Below are positions 8,824 through 17,711 of a stretch of DNA of 64,000 nucleotides, in pieces. The position numbers and the translations under genes were made by a program. Where the stretch lies: assembly GCA_017432485.1 (NCBI GenBank), contig JAFRJB010000105.1:30835-94834 (forward strand), given 5' to 3'. Below the pieces are notes generated by a model that was not told the DNA's origin, ran no database searches, and was given only the letters and a program-made list of their open reading frames with translations. Numbering within the stretch: position 1 is the first letter of the stretch; each line of letters begins with the position of its first letter. Source of the DNA: Clostridia bacterium. GTDB taxonomy: Bacteria > Bacillota > Clostridia > Oscillospirales > Acutalibacteraceae.

Positions 8824-9894
8824 ATGAAGCAAAATATCCAATTAGAAGGCAAAACGATTTTTGTTACGGGGGCAGCCGGTTTTATCGGCGCGAACCTCGT
8901 GATGGAGCTGCTGCGGCAGTATAAAAAGCTTCATATTATCGGCATCGATAATATGAACGATTATTATGATGTATCCTTAAAAGAATACCGCTTAGAGCAA
9001 ATAGAAGCTTTAGCGGCGGATACAGAGCATCGCTTTGAATTTGTCAGAGGCGATATTTGTCAAAATGATTTAATAACAGAGCTGTTTGAGGCACATAAAC
9101 CGGCGGTGGTCGTCAATCTGGCAGCCCAAGCAGGGGTGCGTTACTCGATTACCAACCCCGATGTGTATATTCAGTCCAACATTATCGGCTTTTACAATAT
9201 TTTGGAAGCATGCCGTAATTACCCGGTAGAGCATTTGGTGTATGCCTCGAGTTCCTCCGTTTACGGCTCCAACAAAAAGGTGCCCTATGCCACCGAAGAT
9301 AAGGTCGACAACCCGGTGTCGCTCTACGCCGCTACTAAAAAATCGAACGAGCTGTTGGCGCATGCTTACAGCAAGTTATATAACATTCCGTCTACCGGGC
9401 TACGCTTCTTTACCGTTTATGGTCCCGCGGGCAGACCGGATATGGCGTATTTTAGTTTCACGAATAAACTGATTAAAGGGGAAACCATTCAAATTTTTAA
9501 TTTCGGTAATTGCAAAAGAGACTTTACTTTTGTAGATGATATTGTTGAGGGCATTCACCGCGTGATGCAAAAAGCGCCGGCGAAAGAAACCGGTGACGAC
9601 GGTTTGCCGCTTCCGCCCTATGCGCTCTACAATATCGGCAATCATTCTCCCGAAAACCTGTTGGAGTTTGTGGAGATTTTGCAAGAGGAATTAATTCGCG
9701 CGGGTGTGTTACCGGAGGATTATGACTTTGAAGCGCACAAAGAATTGGTGCCGATGCAGCCCGGCGATGTGCCGATTACTTATGCGGACACCACCGGCTT
9801 AGAGCGCGACTTCGGCTTCAAACCGAAAACTTCCCTTCGAGAAGGGTTGCACCGCTTTGCTCAGTGGTATGCCGATTTTTATCAAACCAAATAA
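8824..9894 (+). CDS. NAD-dependent epimerase, probable UDP-glucuronate 4-epimerase
   Basis: A 356-residue extended short-chain dehydrogenase/reductase. It has the glycine motif VTGAAGFIGANL (residues 14-25), NLAAQAGVRYS, the SSSSVYG segment and the catalytic pair in YAATKKSNELLAHAYS. DNMNDYYDVSLKEYRLEQ and GPAGRPDMAYFSF are typical of the UDP-glucuronate 4-epimerase branch rather than GalE. The neighbouring UDP-glucose dehydrogenase would provide UDP-glucuronate, which this enzyme would turn into UDP-galacturonate for a surface acidic polysaccharide. The ribosome site is TCAGGTGAG just before ATG 8824. A 145-nt gap holding a small TGCTGC/GCAGCA hairpin separates it from the gene upstream. Confidence 0.88.
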   Translation: MKQNIQLEGKTIFVTGAAGFIGANLVMELLRQYKKLHIIGIDNMNDYYDVSLKEYRLEQIEALAADTEHRFEFVRGDICQNDLITELFEAHKPAVVVNLAAQAGVRYSITNPDVYIQSNIIGFYNILEACRNYPVEHLVYASSSSVYGSNKKVPYATEDKVDNPVSLYAATKKSNELLAHAYSKLYNIPSTGLRFFTVYGPAGRPDMAYFSFTNKLIKGETIQIFNFGNCKRDFTFVDDIVEGIHRVMQKAPAKETGDDGLPLPPYALYNIGNHSPENLLEFVEILQEELIRAGVLPEDYDFEAHKELVPMQPGDVPITYADTTGLERDFGFKPKTSLREGLHRFAQWYADFYQTK

Positions 9895-9932
9895 AATAGA
9901 AAAACTTACACTCTAAGGAGGCGTACATAAAC

Positions 9933-11165
9933 ATGAAAATTGCTGTTGCCGGAACGGGCTATGTCGGCTTGTCGATAGCTACGTTAATCGCACAAAACCA
10001 TGAAGTGGTGGCAGTGGATATTATTGAAGAAAAGGTCAATTTCATTAATCAAAGAATTTCACCCATTCAGGATGAATACATTGAAAAGTTTTTTGCCGAG
10101 AAAGCGCTCAACTTAGTGGCAACTTTAGATGCCGAGACGGCTTATAAAGGTGCAGATTTTGTTGTCATTGCGGCGCCGACGAACTATGACAGCCAGAAAA
10201 ACTTTTTTGATACATCGGCAGTAGAAGCGGTTATTGAAACTGTAATGGAGTATAACCCGGAAGCCTATATGGTGATTAAATCCACCATCCCGGTAGGATA
10301 TACCGCTTCTGTCCGAGAAAAATACGCTACCGATAAAATTCTTTTCAGCCCGGAGTTTTTAAGGGAAACGAAAGCGTTGTATGACAATTTATACCCCTCC
10401 CGCATTATTGTGGGCACCGACACGGCAGATGAAAAGCAGTTACAGGCGGCAAAGGATTTTGCGGCGCTGCTTGTTGAGGGCGCCGAAAAGAAAGATATCC
10501 CTGTTCTGACAATGGGCTTTACCGAGGCGGAGGCAGTCAAACTCTTTGCCAACACCTACTTGGCGTTGCGCGTGTCTTACTTTAATGAACTCGACACCTA
10601 TGCGGAAATGCGGGGCATTGATGCCGCCAGCGTGATTCGGGGCATTTGCTTAGACCCGCGTATCGGCGACCATTACAACAACCCCAGCTTCGGCTACGGC
10701 GGCTATTGCCTGCCCAAGGACACCAAGCAGTTGCTCGCCAATTACGACGATGTGCCGCAGAATATGATTAGCGCTATTGTGCAAAGCAACAGCACAAGAA
10801 AAGACTTTATTGCCCAAAGAGTGCTCGAAAAAGCGGGCGCGTATGGGCAAAGCAGTGAGTATGATGCGCAAAAGGAAAAGGATATTACGGTCGGTGTCTA
10901 TCGCCTGACCATGAAATCCAATTCCGACAATTTCCGCCAAAGTTCGATTCAAGGCATTATGAAGCGCATCAAGGCAAAGGGCGTGAAGGTCATTGTGTAT
11001 GAACCGACCTTACAAGATGGTACTACGTTTTTCGGCAGCCGCGTTGTCAATGATTTAAAAGCATTTAAAGAACAGTGCACAGTCATTATCGCCAACCGAT
11101 ATGACAGTTGCCTGGATGATGTCAAAGACAAAGTCTACACAAGAGACTTGTTTTATAGAGACTAA
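9933..11165 (+). CDS. UDP-glucose 6-dehydrogenase
   Basis: A 410-residue nucleotide-sugar dehydrogenase that oxidises UDP-glucose to UDP-glucuronate in two NAD-dependent steps. The N-terminal Rossmann motif is [23 protein letters not shown] and FSPEFLRE follow, and the catalytic cysteine lies in [14 protein letters not shown] (around residue 255). The C-terminal UDP-binding domain contains [18 protein letters not shown]. It resembles the shorter Ugd form of Firmicutes and enterobacteria. A strong ribosome site (AAGGAGG) precedes ATG 9933, 38 nt after the epimerase gene. The two are metabolically linked and likely in one transcript. Confidence 0.93.
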   Translation: MKIAVAGTGYVGLSIATLIAQNHEVVAVDIIEEKVNFINQRISPIQDEYIEKFFAEKALNLVATLDAETAYKGADFVVIAAPTNYDSQKNFFDTSAVEAVIETVMEYNPEAYMVIKSTIPVGYTASVREKYATDKILFSPEFLRETKALYDNLYPSRIIVGTDTADEKQLQAAKDFAALLVEGAEKKDIPVLTMGFTEAEAVKLFANTYLALRVSYFNELDTYAEMRGIDAASVIRGICLDPRIGDHYNNPSFGYGGYCLPKDTKQLLANYDDVPQNMISAIVQSNSTRKDFIAQRVLEKAGAYGQSSEYDAQKEKDITVGVYRLTMKSNSDNFRQSSIQGIMKRIKAKGVKVIVYEPTLQDGTTFFGSRVVNDLKAFKEQCTVIIANRYDSCLDDVKDKVYTRDLFYRD

Positions 11166-11373
11166 TTTTAAGAATTTTGAATTAGGAATTTTGGATTTTG
11201 AATTGAGGAAGGGCTCTGCCCTTACCCGATTTAAAGAGTTTTAAAGCAGGTGTTCAAGGTGGGATGCTGCACTCGTTCTCATCGTTCTATTAAAATGCGA
11301 AACGCAGTTTCGCCACAATCATTCAACATTCAACATTCAAAATTCAACATTTTTTAAAACCGGAGGTATCATT

Positions 11374-12393
11374 ATGACTATCATCGTAACCGGCGGTGCC
11401 GGATTTATCGGTTCCAACTTCATTTTTCACATGTTGAAGACATATCCTGATTATCGGATTATTTGCTTAGACAAGCTGACTTATGCCGGCAATCTTTCCA
11501 CGCTGGAATCGGTGATGAACAATCCGAACTTCCGCTTTGTCAAAGCCGATATTTGCGATAAAGAGGCAGTAGAAACACTCTTTGAAGAAGAAAAGCCGGA
11601 TATCGTGGTCAATTTTGCGGCAGAATCTCATGTGGACCGCTCGATTGAAGACCCCGGTATTTTCTTAAAAACCAACATTTTGGGCACGCAAGTGCTTATG
11701 GACGCCTGCCGCAAGTATGGCATTACACGCTACCATCAGGTTTCAACCGATGAAGTTTACGGCGATTTGCCGCTTGACAGACCGGATTTGCTTTTCACCG
11801 AAGAAACGCCGATTCACACCTCTTCTCCCTATTCGTCTTCCAAGGCGGGTGCGGATTTGCTGGTGTTGGCGTATTACCGCACCTACGGTTTACCGGTGAG
11901 TATCAGCCGCTGTTCCAATAACTATGGTCCTTACCATTTTCCGGAGAAACTGATTCCTTTGATGATTGCCAATGCGCTGGCGGACAAGCCATTGCCGGTA
12001 TACGGTGAAGGTTTAAATGTGCGCGACTGGCTCTATGTGGAAGACCACTGCAAGGCGATTGATTTGATTATTCACAAGGGCAGAGTCGGTGAGGTCTACA
12101 ATATCGGCGGGCATAATGAGATGCGCAATATTGATATTGTCAAACTCATCTGTAAAGAGCTTGGTAAAAGTGAAGATTTAATCACCTATGTCACCGACCG
12201 CAAAGGGCACGATATGCGCTATGCGATTGACCCGACCAAGATTCACAACGAGCTCGGTTGGTTGCCCGAAACAAAATTTGAAGACGGCATTAAAAAGACA
12301 ATTCAGTGGTATTTAGATAATAAGCCTTGGTGGGAAAATATTATTTCCGGTGAGTACCAAAACTATTATGAAAAGATGTACGGTAATCGTTAA
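11374..12393 (+). CDS. rfbB: dTDP-glucose 4,6-dehydratase
   Basis: A 339-residue extended SDR converting dTDP-glucose to dTDP-4-keto-6-deoxyglucose. The signature segments are IIVTGGAGFIGSNF, DKLTYAGNLSTLE, NFAAESHVDRSI, the HQVSTDEVYGDLP active-site loop (Asp-Glu acid/base pair), YSSSKAGADL (catalytic Tyr and Lys) and SNNYGPYHFPEKLIP. All are highly conserved in RfbB/RmlB. The ribosome site CCGGAGGT precedes ATG 11374. The 208-nt gap before it carries repeat modules. With rfbA it makes the common precursor of rhamnose and of 4-amino-4,6-dideoxy sugars; the two following rhamnose enzymes (RfbC, RfbD) are not in this window. Confidence 0.95.
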   Translation: MTIIVTGGAGFIGSNFIFHMLKTYPDYRIICLDKLTYAGNLSTLESVMNNPNFRFVKADICDKEAVETLFEEEKPDIVVNFAAESHVDRSIEDPGIFLKTNILGTQVLMDACRKYGITRYHQVSTDEVYGDLPLDRPDLLFTEETPIHTSSPYSSSKAGADLLVLAYYRTYGLPVSISRCSNNYGPYHFPEKLIPLMIANALADKPLPVYGEGLNVRDWLYVEDHCKAIDLIIHKGRVGEVYNIGGHNEMRNIDIVKLICKELGKSEDLITYVTDRKGHDMRYAIDPTKIHNELGWLPETKFEDGIKKTIQWYLDNKPWWENIISGEYQNYYEKMYGNR

Positions 12394-12501
12394 GCAACTC
12401 AAAAAGCTTGATGGCAATGAACTCGGCTGAGAACGATCTCTTGTTGCTCCATTACAACCTGCCACATTTAATTTTTAACAGAACAGAGGAGACCTTCATT
12501 A

Positions 12502-13089
12502 ATGGCTTTTTTTCAACATTTAAGACTGTTGGCACATCAACTGTTGAACATTCTTTATAAAGCATTTTATATGTATTCTTGGGATTACTGGACATTGGCA
12601 ATTATGATTTTTGTCATTTCACTCGGCTTTGTATTGATGAAACACTATATGAAGCGCAACAAAAAAGCGTTTCAAATTATTGTCATAACTGCATTTTTTA
12701 TTTACCTTGCCATGGTAATCTATTCGGCAATACTCAATCGAGATATTGACTCGAATTCTTTTGGGGTGAGTATCATACCGTTTCGCTCCTACAAAATGAT
12801 AGCGGATGGCAACAGCGATAAAACTCGCGAAGTGATTATGAATATTGCTTTTTTCTATCCGATAGGCTTTTTATATTGTTTAATCGACACAAAAAAAATC
12901 AATCACAAAAAATGGCCGATTATTCCCATGAGCGCAGCACTGAGTTTGTTAATTGAAATAATTCAGTTTGTATTTAAACTGGGCTATGTGGAAACGGATG
13001 ACATTATTCATAATACATTGGGCTGTATATTAGGTATTCTCGGCTACATTCTTTTGGATTATATGACATTCAATGAGAGAGATTTTTAG
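12502..13089 (+). CDS. VanZ-like membrane protein
   Basis: A 195-residue membrane protein with about five hydrophobic helices. The segment after TM2 (NRDIDSNSFGVSIIPF), the EVIMNIAFFYPIGFL motif, the LLIEIIQFV helix and the TDDIIHNTLGCILGILGY end match the VanZ-like family. VanZ gives low-level teicoplanin resistance in enterococci, but most family members sit near cell-envelope genes and have no known function. GAGGAGA (12486-12492) lies 9 nt before ATG 12502. It follows rfbB by 108 nt and precedes two nucleotidyltransferase-fold genes, so a role in envelope or surface-glycan assembly is likely but not shown. Confidence 0.8.
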   Translation: MAFFQHLRLLAHQLLNILYKAFYMYSWDYWTLAIMIFVISLGFVLMKHYMKRNKKAFQIIVITAFFIYLAMVIYSAILNRDIDSNSFGVSIIPFRSYKMIADGNSDKTREVIMNIAFFYPIGFLYCLIDTKKINHKKWPIIPMSAALSLLIEIIQFVFKLGYVETDDIIHNTLGCILGILGYILLDYMTFNERDF

Positions 13090-13210
13090 ATGTGTAGAAA
13101 TAAAATGCAGAATGAAAAAGTGTATTATAAAAAAACGACAAAAACACTCATTTCTGTTTTATAATTCCAAATTTGTAATGACAGCAACGTAATATAAAGG
13201 CAAATAAGGC

Positions 13211-14341
13211 ATGAAAACTCTTTATAATGATGTGCTGTACCTGCTTGCTTGTGCGGCAAATGGGGAAAAGGCAGACAAAAACAGAATAGAAGCGATGGAT
13301 TTGGATGCTCTTTACACCCTTTGTAAAGAGCATAAAATCACTGCGCTCATTTCTTCTGTTTTGGCTGAGCATATCAAGACAGATCCGGAACAGTATGCCA
13401 AGTGGCAGCAGGAACAGATGAAAGCACTGTACCGCGATCTGAACTTTGCCGCCGAAAGAGCGAAAATTCTTGCCTATTTGGAAAAAACCGGCATTTGGCA
13501 CATGCCATTAAAAGGCATTGTATTAAAAGACTATTACCCAAAACCGGAACTGCGCGAGTTTGCCGATAATGATATTCTTTTTGATGAAAATTTTGCCGAA
13601 CAGGTGGAGCAGTATATGCTGGGGGAAGGCTATCAAAGAAAGCAAAGCGACTCGGGGCATGTGATGGAATATGAGAAAGAACCGTGTTTCAACTTTGAAA
13701 TGCATCGCTCTCTATACCATAGCAACAACCCGGCATTTTACAACTATTATAAAGACGTCAAAAACAGACTGCTCAAAGATGATAAAAATCAATACGGCTA
13801 TCATTTTTCTGATGAGGATTTTTATGTCTTTATGGTATCTCATATTTATCGCCATTACCGTGATAACGGAGTAGGTATTCGTAATTTATTGGATATTTAT
13901 ATCTACAACAAGGCCTTGGCAGATGGTTTGAATTATGTATATATAGAAGCCGAACTGGACAAAATGGAATCTGCCGCATTTGAAAAACAGATGCGACAAT
14001 TAGCGCAAACAGCGTTCGGCAGTGACATGCCGGCTTTTGATGCGCAACAGGAGCAGGTATTACAGTACTATTTTGCTTCGGGCGCTTTCGGTTCGCTCAA
14101 AACGATGATGAGTAATAAAATGAAGAAGACAATCGGGCAAACCGATTTTTCAGCCAAAGGCAGAAGAAAGTATTGGTTTAAACGATTGTTTGATTTAGAA
14201 ACGTATAAGCACGATTATCCGCGGGCATATAAAACCGGCATTGCTATCCCCTTTCTGATTTTTTACAGATGTCTGCGTGGCTTAACAAAAGCCGGTAGGC
14301 TCAAAGCCGAAAACGAACGATTAAAACAAATGGAACAATAA
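13211..14341 (+). CDS. Nucleotidyltransferase-fold family protein (NTP_transf_5-like), copy 1
   Basis: A 376-residue protein. The central stretch around residues 97-125, with PLKGIVLKDYYPKPELREFADNDILF, has the Asp-x-Asp-like pattern and strand order of the uncharacterised nucleotidyltransferase family PF14907, which is often found in capsule, teichoic acid and lasso-peptide regions. The motif EFADNDILF replaces the commoner D-x-D arrangement (ND before I), so metal binding may be altered. A later EMHRSLYHSNNP segment contains the conserved HRSL also seen in the next gene. Function in the family is not established. The gene is one base from its paralogue, indicating a co-translated pair. Confidence 0.72.
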   Translation: MKTLYNDVLYLLACAANGEKADKNRIEAMDLDALYTLCKEHKITALISSVLAEHIKTDPEQYAKWQQEQMKALYRDLNFAAERAKILAYLEKTGIWHMPLKGIVLKDYYPKPELREFADNDILFDENFAEQVEQYMLGEGYQRKQSDSGHVMEYEKEPCFNFEMHRSLYHSNNPAFYNYYKDVKNRLLKDDKNQYGYHFSDEDFYVFMVSHIYRHYRDNGVGIRNLLDIYIYNKALADGLNYVYIEAELDKMESAAFEKQMRQLAQTAFGSDMPAFDAQQEQVLQYYFASGAFGSLKTMMSNKMKKTIGQTDFSAKGRRKYWFKRLFDLETYKHDYPRAYKTGIAIPFLIFYRCLRGLTKAGRLKAENERLKQMEQ

Positions 14342-14342
14342 T

Positions 14343-15518
14343 ATGCAAGAACTAAGTGCAACACAAACAGCGCTTTTGAAATTGCTTTCCAAAGCGCTGT
14401 TTGAAACAGAAGTGAATATTCTCTGCTCCGACTGGAAGGCGTTGTATCGGGAAGCCAATGTGCATAAGGTATTCCCTTTGGTTTTTTCTGTTTCCAAAGC
14501 CTATGTGGCAGATGAAGTGCTGCTGCAAAAGGCAGAAAAGCTGGCGCGCCACAGTTTGGCAACCACAGTCAGCCTTAATTATGCCCATGCCGAGCTGCAC
14601 CGCCTGATGCAAAAAGAGAACATCCCTTATGTCACTTTTAAAGGATTGGCATCTTCTCTGTATTACCCGCAGCCGGAACTGCGCAATGCGGGCGATGTGG
14701 ATTTTTATGTGCATCCTGCCGATTTTGCGCACTGTGAGGCAGTACTGCAAAGAGAGGGGTTTACTTGTTCGGAGCATGAGGGAAAACATGCTGCCTATCA
14801 AAAAGACGGCATAGTTTTAGAATTGCACCGCAGTCTTAACGGCATTCCCGAAAATGCTTTAGGGGAACAAATGAAGCAAGATGTCTTCGGCGATTTGATT
14901 GAAAACGCCGAGACAGTGGATATCGGGCAAGGCAAGGTAAACATCCCGGACACTTTTCATCATGGAATGATCTTGCTGCTGCATACGCTCTCTCATATGA
15001 CAACAGAAGGTATCGGTCTGCGGCATTTGTGCGATTGGGCAGTGTTTGAGAGCTCTTTGACAAATGAAGAGTTTTTAGCTCTGTTTGAAAAACGCTTAAA
15101 GGAATATGGTTTGTGGCGGTTTGCGCAGTTACTGAGTCTGTGCGTAAACCGGTATTTGCAGGCACCCATTAGGGCGTGGCATGGAGAGGTTGATTCGGTA
15201 TTGCTCGAAAAAATGGTGTGTGATTTGTTTGCGGCGGGCAATTTCGGATTGAAAGATACTTCGCGCCGTCAACAGATTAAATTTATTGTAGATCGAGGAG
15301 ACAAAACGGTTAGAAATGTATCAGCATCACAACAAATCAGGCAGGTGTTGAAAAAGAAAGCCGAGATCGAGAAAAAATCGAAAACAGCAATCATCATAGA
15401 ATATATAAACAATGTAATCAAAGGTAAGCGCCGCATAGATACCAGGAAGACTTTGGAAACTGCGGCGGAGCGCAAAGCGCTTTACAGTGAATTTCATTTG
15501 TACGAACCGGAAGAATAA
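14343..15518 (+). CDS. Nucleotidyltransferase-fold family protein (NTP_transf_5-like), copy 2
   Basis: A 391-residue paralogue of the preceding gene with the same domain order: an N-terminal helical part, then YVTFKGLASSLYYPQPELRNAGDVDFYV with an intact D-x-D (GDVDFYV, near residue 118), LELHRSLNG, and a C-terminal helical part (HTLSHMTTEGIGLRHLCDWAVF) common in PF14907. The two copies are divergent, so the duplication is old; copy 2 has the better catalytic motif. It ends the polysaccharide locus, and a perfect inverted repeat begins right after the stop codon. A transferase acting on a surface glycan or lipid carrier is plausible, but no reaction can be assigned. Confidence 0.75.
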   Translation: MQELSATQTALLKLLSKALFETEVNILCSDWKALYREANVHKVFPLVFSVSKAYVADEVLLQKAEKLARHSLATTVSLNYAHAELHRLMQKENIPYVTFKGLASSLYYPQPELRNAGDVDFYVHPADFAHCEAVLQREGFTCSEHEGKHAAYQKDGIVLELHRSLNGIPENALGEQMKQDVFGDLIENAETVDIGQGKVNIPDTFHHGMILLLHTLSHMTTEGIGLRHLCDWAVFESSLTNEEFLALFEKRLKEYGLWRFAQLLSLCVNRYLQAPIRAWHGEVDSVLLEKMVCDLFAAGNFGLKDTSRRQQIKFIVDRGDKTVRNVSASQQIRQVLKKKAEIEKKSKTAIIIEYINNVIKGKRRIDTRKTLETAAERKALYSEFHLYEPEE

Positions 15519-15549
15519 AAAACCGACTTGAAATTTTCAAGTCGGTTTT
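15519..15549. terminator. Bidirectional intrinsic terminator
   Basis: A perfect 15-bp inverted repeat (AAAACCGACTTGAAA and its complement) with A-run and T-run ends. It lies between the convergent NTP_transf_5 copy 2 (stop at 15518) and the corrinoid adenosyltransferase (stop at 15552) and would end transcription from both sides. Confidence 0.9.
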
Positions 15550-15551
15550 CA

Positions 15552-16064
15552 TTAAAACTCCACACCCTCGCGGGCGACGCAGCCCTCATCAAACGGGTGT
15601 TTGATACAGCGCATTTCGGTGATATAGTCGGCGCGCTTGCGCAGTTTCAGCGAGGGGTTTCTGCCGGTGAGCACCACCTCGGTATCCTCGCGGTTGTCGA
15701 GGTAGTAGAAAAGCAGTTGTTCATCCAAAATGCCGTAATCAATCAAGTCCAGCACTTCGTCGAGTACCAGCAAATCACACTCCGTATCACAGGCTCTGGC
15801 AAAGAGCTGTGTTTCGATCATTTTGCAGGTCTTTTTTTCTTTTTCGCTCATGAGCTGAATAAACTTGAGCGGCTCGGCGTAGTACATCACTTTGCAGTTT
15901 TTAAAGCTTTTTAAAGGCTTAATTTCACTGCTGGCGCCATCTTTAAGGAACTGGCAGAAGCACACTTTTTTGCCGGCGCCGAGCATGCGGATTGCCAAGC
16001 CGATGGCGGCAGTGGTTTTGCCCTTGCCGTTGCCGTGGTAAATATGCACTTTTGCATCTTCCAT
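15552..16064 (-). CDS. cobO: Cob(I)yrinic acid a,c-diamide (corrinoid) adenosyltransferase
   Basis: A 170-residue P-loop protein of the CobO/BtuR/CobA family, which attaches the 5'-deoxyadenosyl group of ATP to cobalt in corrinoids. The modified Walker A is HGNGKGKTTAAIGLAIR near the N-terminus. VCFCQFLKDG, LLVLDEVLDLIDYG (Walker B) and VVLTGRNPS are conserved family segments. The frame could start at a GTG at 16073, but AGAGGTG at 16071-16077 (read on the minus strand) is 6 nt from ATG 16064 and overlaps that GTG, so ATG is chosen. No other cobalamin genes are nearby; it is probably a salvage enzyme for imported corrinoids. Confidence 0.9.
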   Translation of the reverse strand: MEDAKVHIYHGNGKGKTTAAIGLAIRMLGAGKKVCFCQFLKDGASSEIKPLKSFKNCKVMYYAEPLKFIQLMSEKEKKTCKMIETQLFARACDTECDLLVLDEVLDLIDYGILDEQLLFYYLDNREDTEVVLTGRNPSLKLRKRADYITEMRCIKHPFDEGCVAREGVEF

Positions 16065-16163
16065 ATGCGTCACCTCTTTAAAGAGAGTGTAGCATATTCG
16101 GTGAGAGATTGCAATTCTTTATTCCATATGTAATTAATATAATAAATTGTCACCGCATTTGCA

Positions 16164-16192
16164 TTGACTTTTTTTGTATTATTGTATACAAT
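16164..16192 (+). promoter_or_regulatory. Sigma-70-type promoter of the citrate operon
   Basis: TTGACT (16164-16169), a 17-nt spacer and TACAAT (16187-16192). It lies ~95 nt upstream of the citrate synthase start, and the -10 box is part of the ATTGTATACAAT palindrome. Confidence 0.75.
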
Positions 16193-16200
16193 TATACAAT
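16181..16200. promoter_or_regulatory. Candidate operator for the GntR/FCD regulator
   Basis: ATTGTATACAAT (16181-16192) is a perfect 12-bp palindrome, followed by a second half-site TATACAAT (16193-16200). FCD-type GntR regulators commonly bind TTGTATACAA-like sites. It covers the -10 box of the operon that encodes such a regulator, which suggests autorepression relieved by a pathway metabolite. Confidence 0.6.
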
Positions 16201-16208
16201 ATAAAGAG

Positions 16209-16260
16209 CCGCAAGGCTGCTTGCGGAGAATTTCCCGAAACCCCGTGCACATTAGGTGCA
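16209..16260 (+). other. Leader hairpins before the citrate synthase gene
   Basis: The 5' leader can form CCGCAAG/CTTGCGG (16209-16226) and TGCAC/GTGCA (16246-16260). No T-tract follows, so these are not terminators. They may affect mRNA stability; no known riboswitch was recognised. Confidence 0.4.
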
Positions 16261-16285
16261 GTAAAGAATACTCGGAGGTGAAAAA

Positions 16286-17662
16286 ATGGTTGAATTATCT
16301 CCAAAAACGAATTTATTAGAGCAGACATCCAATAAATTTGTGCTCGATGATGTCAAAGAGCCGAATTTATACCGCGATGTGTTTAATTATGATGAAGTGC
16401 CGAAAATTGCCTTCAACCACCGCCGCGTGCCCTTGAGCATGCCGGAGGAAATCTGGATTACCGACACCTCGTTTCGCGACGGGCAGCAGTCGGTCAACCC
16501 CTATACCGCCGAGCAGATTGCCGATATGTATGAGCTGATGAGCAAGCTGGGCGGCCCCTACGGCAGAATTCGGCAGACCGAATTTTTTGTCTATAGCCAA
16601 AAAGACCGCAAGGCGATTGAGCTGTGCCGCGAAAAGAACCTGCGCTTCCCGGAGATTACAACCTGGATTCGGGCGAGCAAAAAGGATTTTCAGCTGGTTA
16701 AGGATTTGGAAATCAAAGAAACCGGTATTTTGGTTTCCTGCTCGGACTACCACATTTTCAAGAAACTTGGTAAGACCAGGCGCGAAGCGCTCGATATGTA
16801 CTTGGGCACTGTTAAAGATGCGTTTGATGCGGGGCTGGTGCCGCGCTGTCACTTGGAAGATATTACCAGAGCGGATTTTTACGGCTTTGTGCTTCCCTTT
16901 GTGACCGCACTGCAGGAGCTTTCGAATGATGCAGGTATCCCTGTTAAAATTCGCGCGTGCGACACCATGGGTTACGGCGTACCGTTTACGGGAACGGCGC
17001 TGCCGCGCAGTGTGCCGGGTATTATTTACGGCTTACAGCATTACACCGGTGTGCCGAGCGAAATGCTCGAGTGGCACGGGCACAACGATTTCTACAAAGC
17101 CGTTTCCAACGCTACCGCGGCGTGGCTTTACGGCGCCTGTGCCGTCAATTGCTCGCTGCTGGGTATCGGCGAGAGAACCGGCAATGTGCCGCTGGAAGCA
17201 ATGGTCATTGAGTATGCTTCGTTGCGCGGTTCGTTTGACGGTATGCGCCCCGAAGTGATTACGGATATTGCCGATTACTTCAAGCACGAAATCGGCTATA
17301 AAATCCCGACCTCCGCTCCCTTTATCGGCAGAGACTTTAATGTCACGCGCGCCGGTATTCATGCGGACGGGCTCCTCAAAGACCAGGAAATTTACAATAT
17401 ATTTAATACCGAAAAAATTCTCGGCAGAGCCGCGAGTGTGCTCATTTCCAAAACCTCCGGCTTGGCGGGAATTGCGTATTGGATTAACGACCATTATGAG
17501 TTAACAGGTGATGCCCGGGTTGCTAAGAATGACGAACTGGTCATTACCCTTAAAGAGTGGGTCGATGAAATGTATGAAGGCGGGCGTGTCACCATGCTGG
17601 CGGTAAAAGAAATTACCGATAAGATTGACGAGCTCGCGCCCGGAAGATTTCAAGAGCGCTAA
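16286..17662 (+). CDS. (Re)-citrate synthase, homocitrate/isopropylmalate-synthase-like
   Basis: A 458-residue DRE-TIM metallolyase. DTSFRDGQQS (60-69) is the metal/acyl-CoA Claisen motif, RCHLEDITRADFYGFV is the second conserved region, and EWHGHNDFYKAVSNATAAWLYG carries the HxH metal ligands. GTGNVPLE-type segment GERTGNVPLEAMV is also family-wide. The sequence resembles the group shown in Clostridium kluyveri to be (Re)-citrate synthase, and the aconitase and isocitrate dehydrogenase genes downstream make citrate a better product guess than homocitrate. It would condense acetyl-CoA and oxaloacetate on the way to 2-oxoglutarate in an anaerobe. GGAGGTG is 6 nt before ATG 16286. First gene of the operon. 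Confidence 0.85.
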   Translation: MVELSPKTNLLEQTSNKFVLDDVKEPNLYRDVFNYDEVPKIAFNHRRVPLSMPEEIWITDTSFRDGQQSVNPYTAEQIADMYELMSKLGGPYGRIRQTEFFVYSQKDRKAIELCREKNLRFPEITTWIRASKKDFQLVKDLEIKETGILVSCSDYHIFKKLGKTRREALDMYLGTVKDAFDAGLVPRCHLEDITRADFYGFVLPFVTALQELSNDAGIPVKIRACDTMGYGVPFTGTALPRSVPGIIYGLQHYTGVPSEMLEWHGHNDFYKAVSNATAAWLYGACAVNCSLLGIGERTGNVPLEAMVIEYASLRGSFDGMRPEVITDIADYFKHEIGYKIPTSAPFIGRDFNVTRAGIHADGLLKDQEIYNIFNTEKILGRAASVLISKTSGLAGIAYWINDHYELTGDARVAKNDELVITLKEWVDEMYEGGRVTMLAVKEITDKIDELAPGRFQER

Positions 17663-17711
17663 GCATTCTTGAAACAGGGTAGAGAAAACAGAGAATGGAG
17701 GTGTTGGCACC

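Noticed and set aside
15528..15914. 128-residue plus-strand frame across the corrinoid adenosyltransferase
   Set aside because: Shadow of cobO, which has clear Walker motifs on the minus strand.
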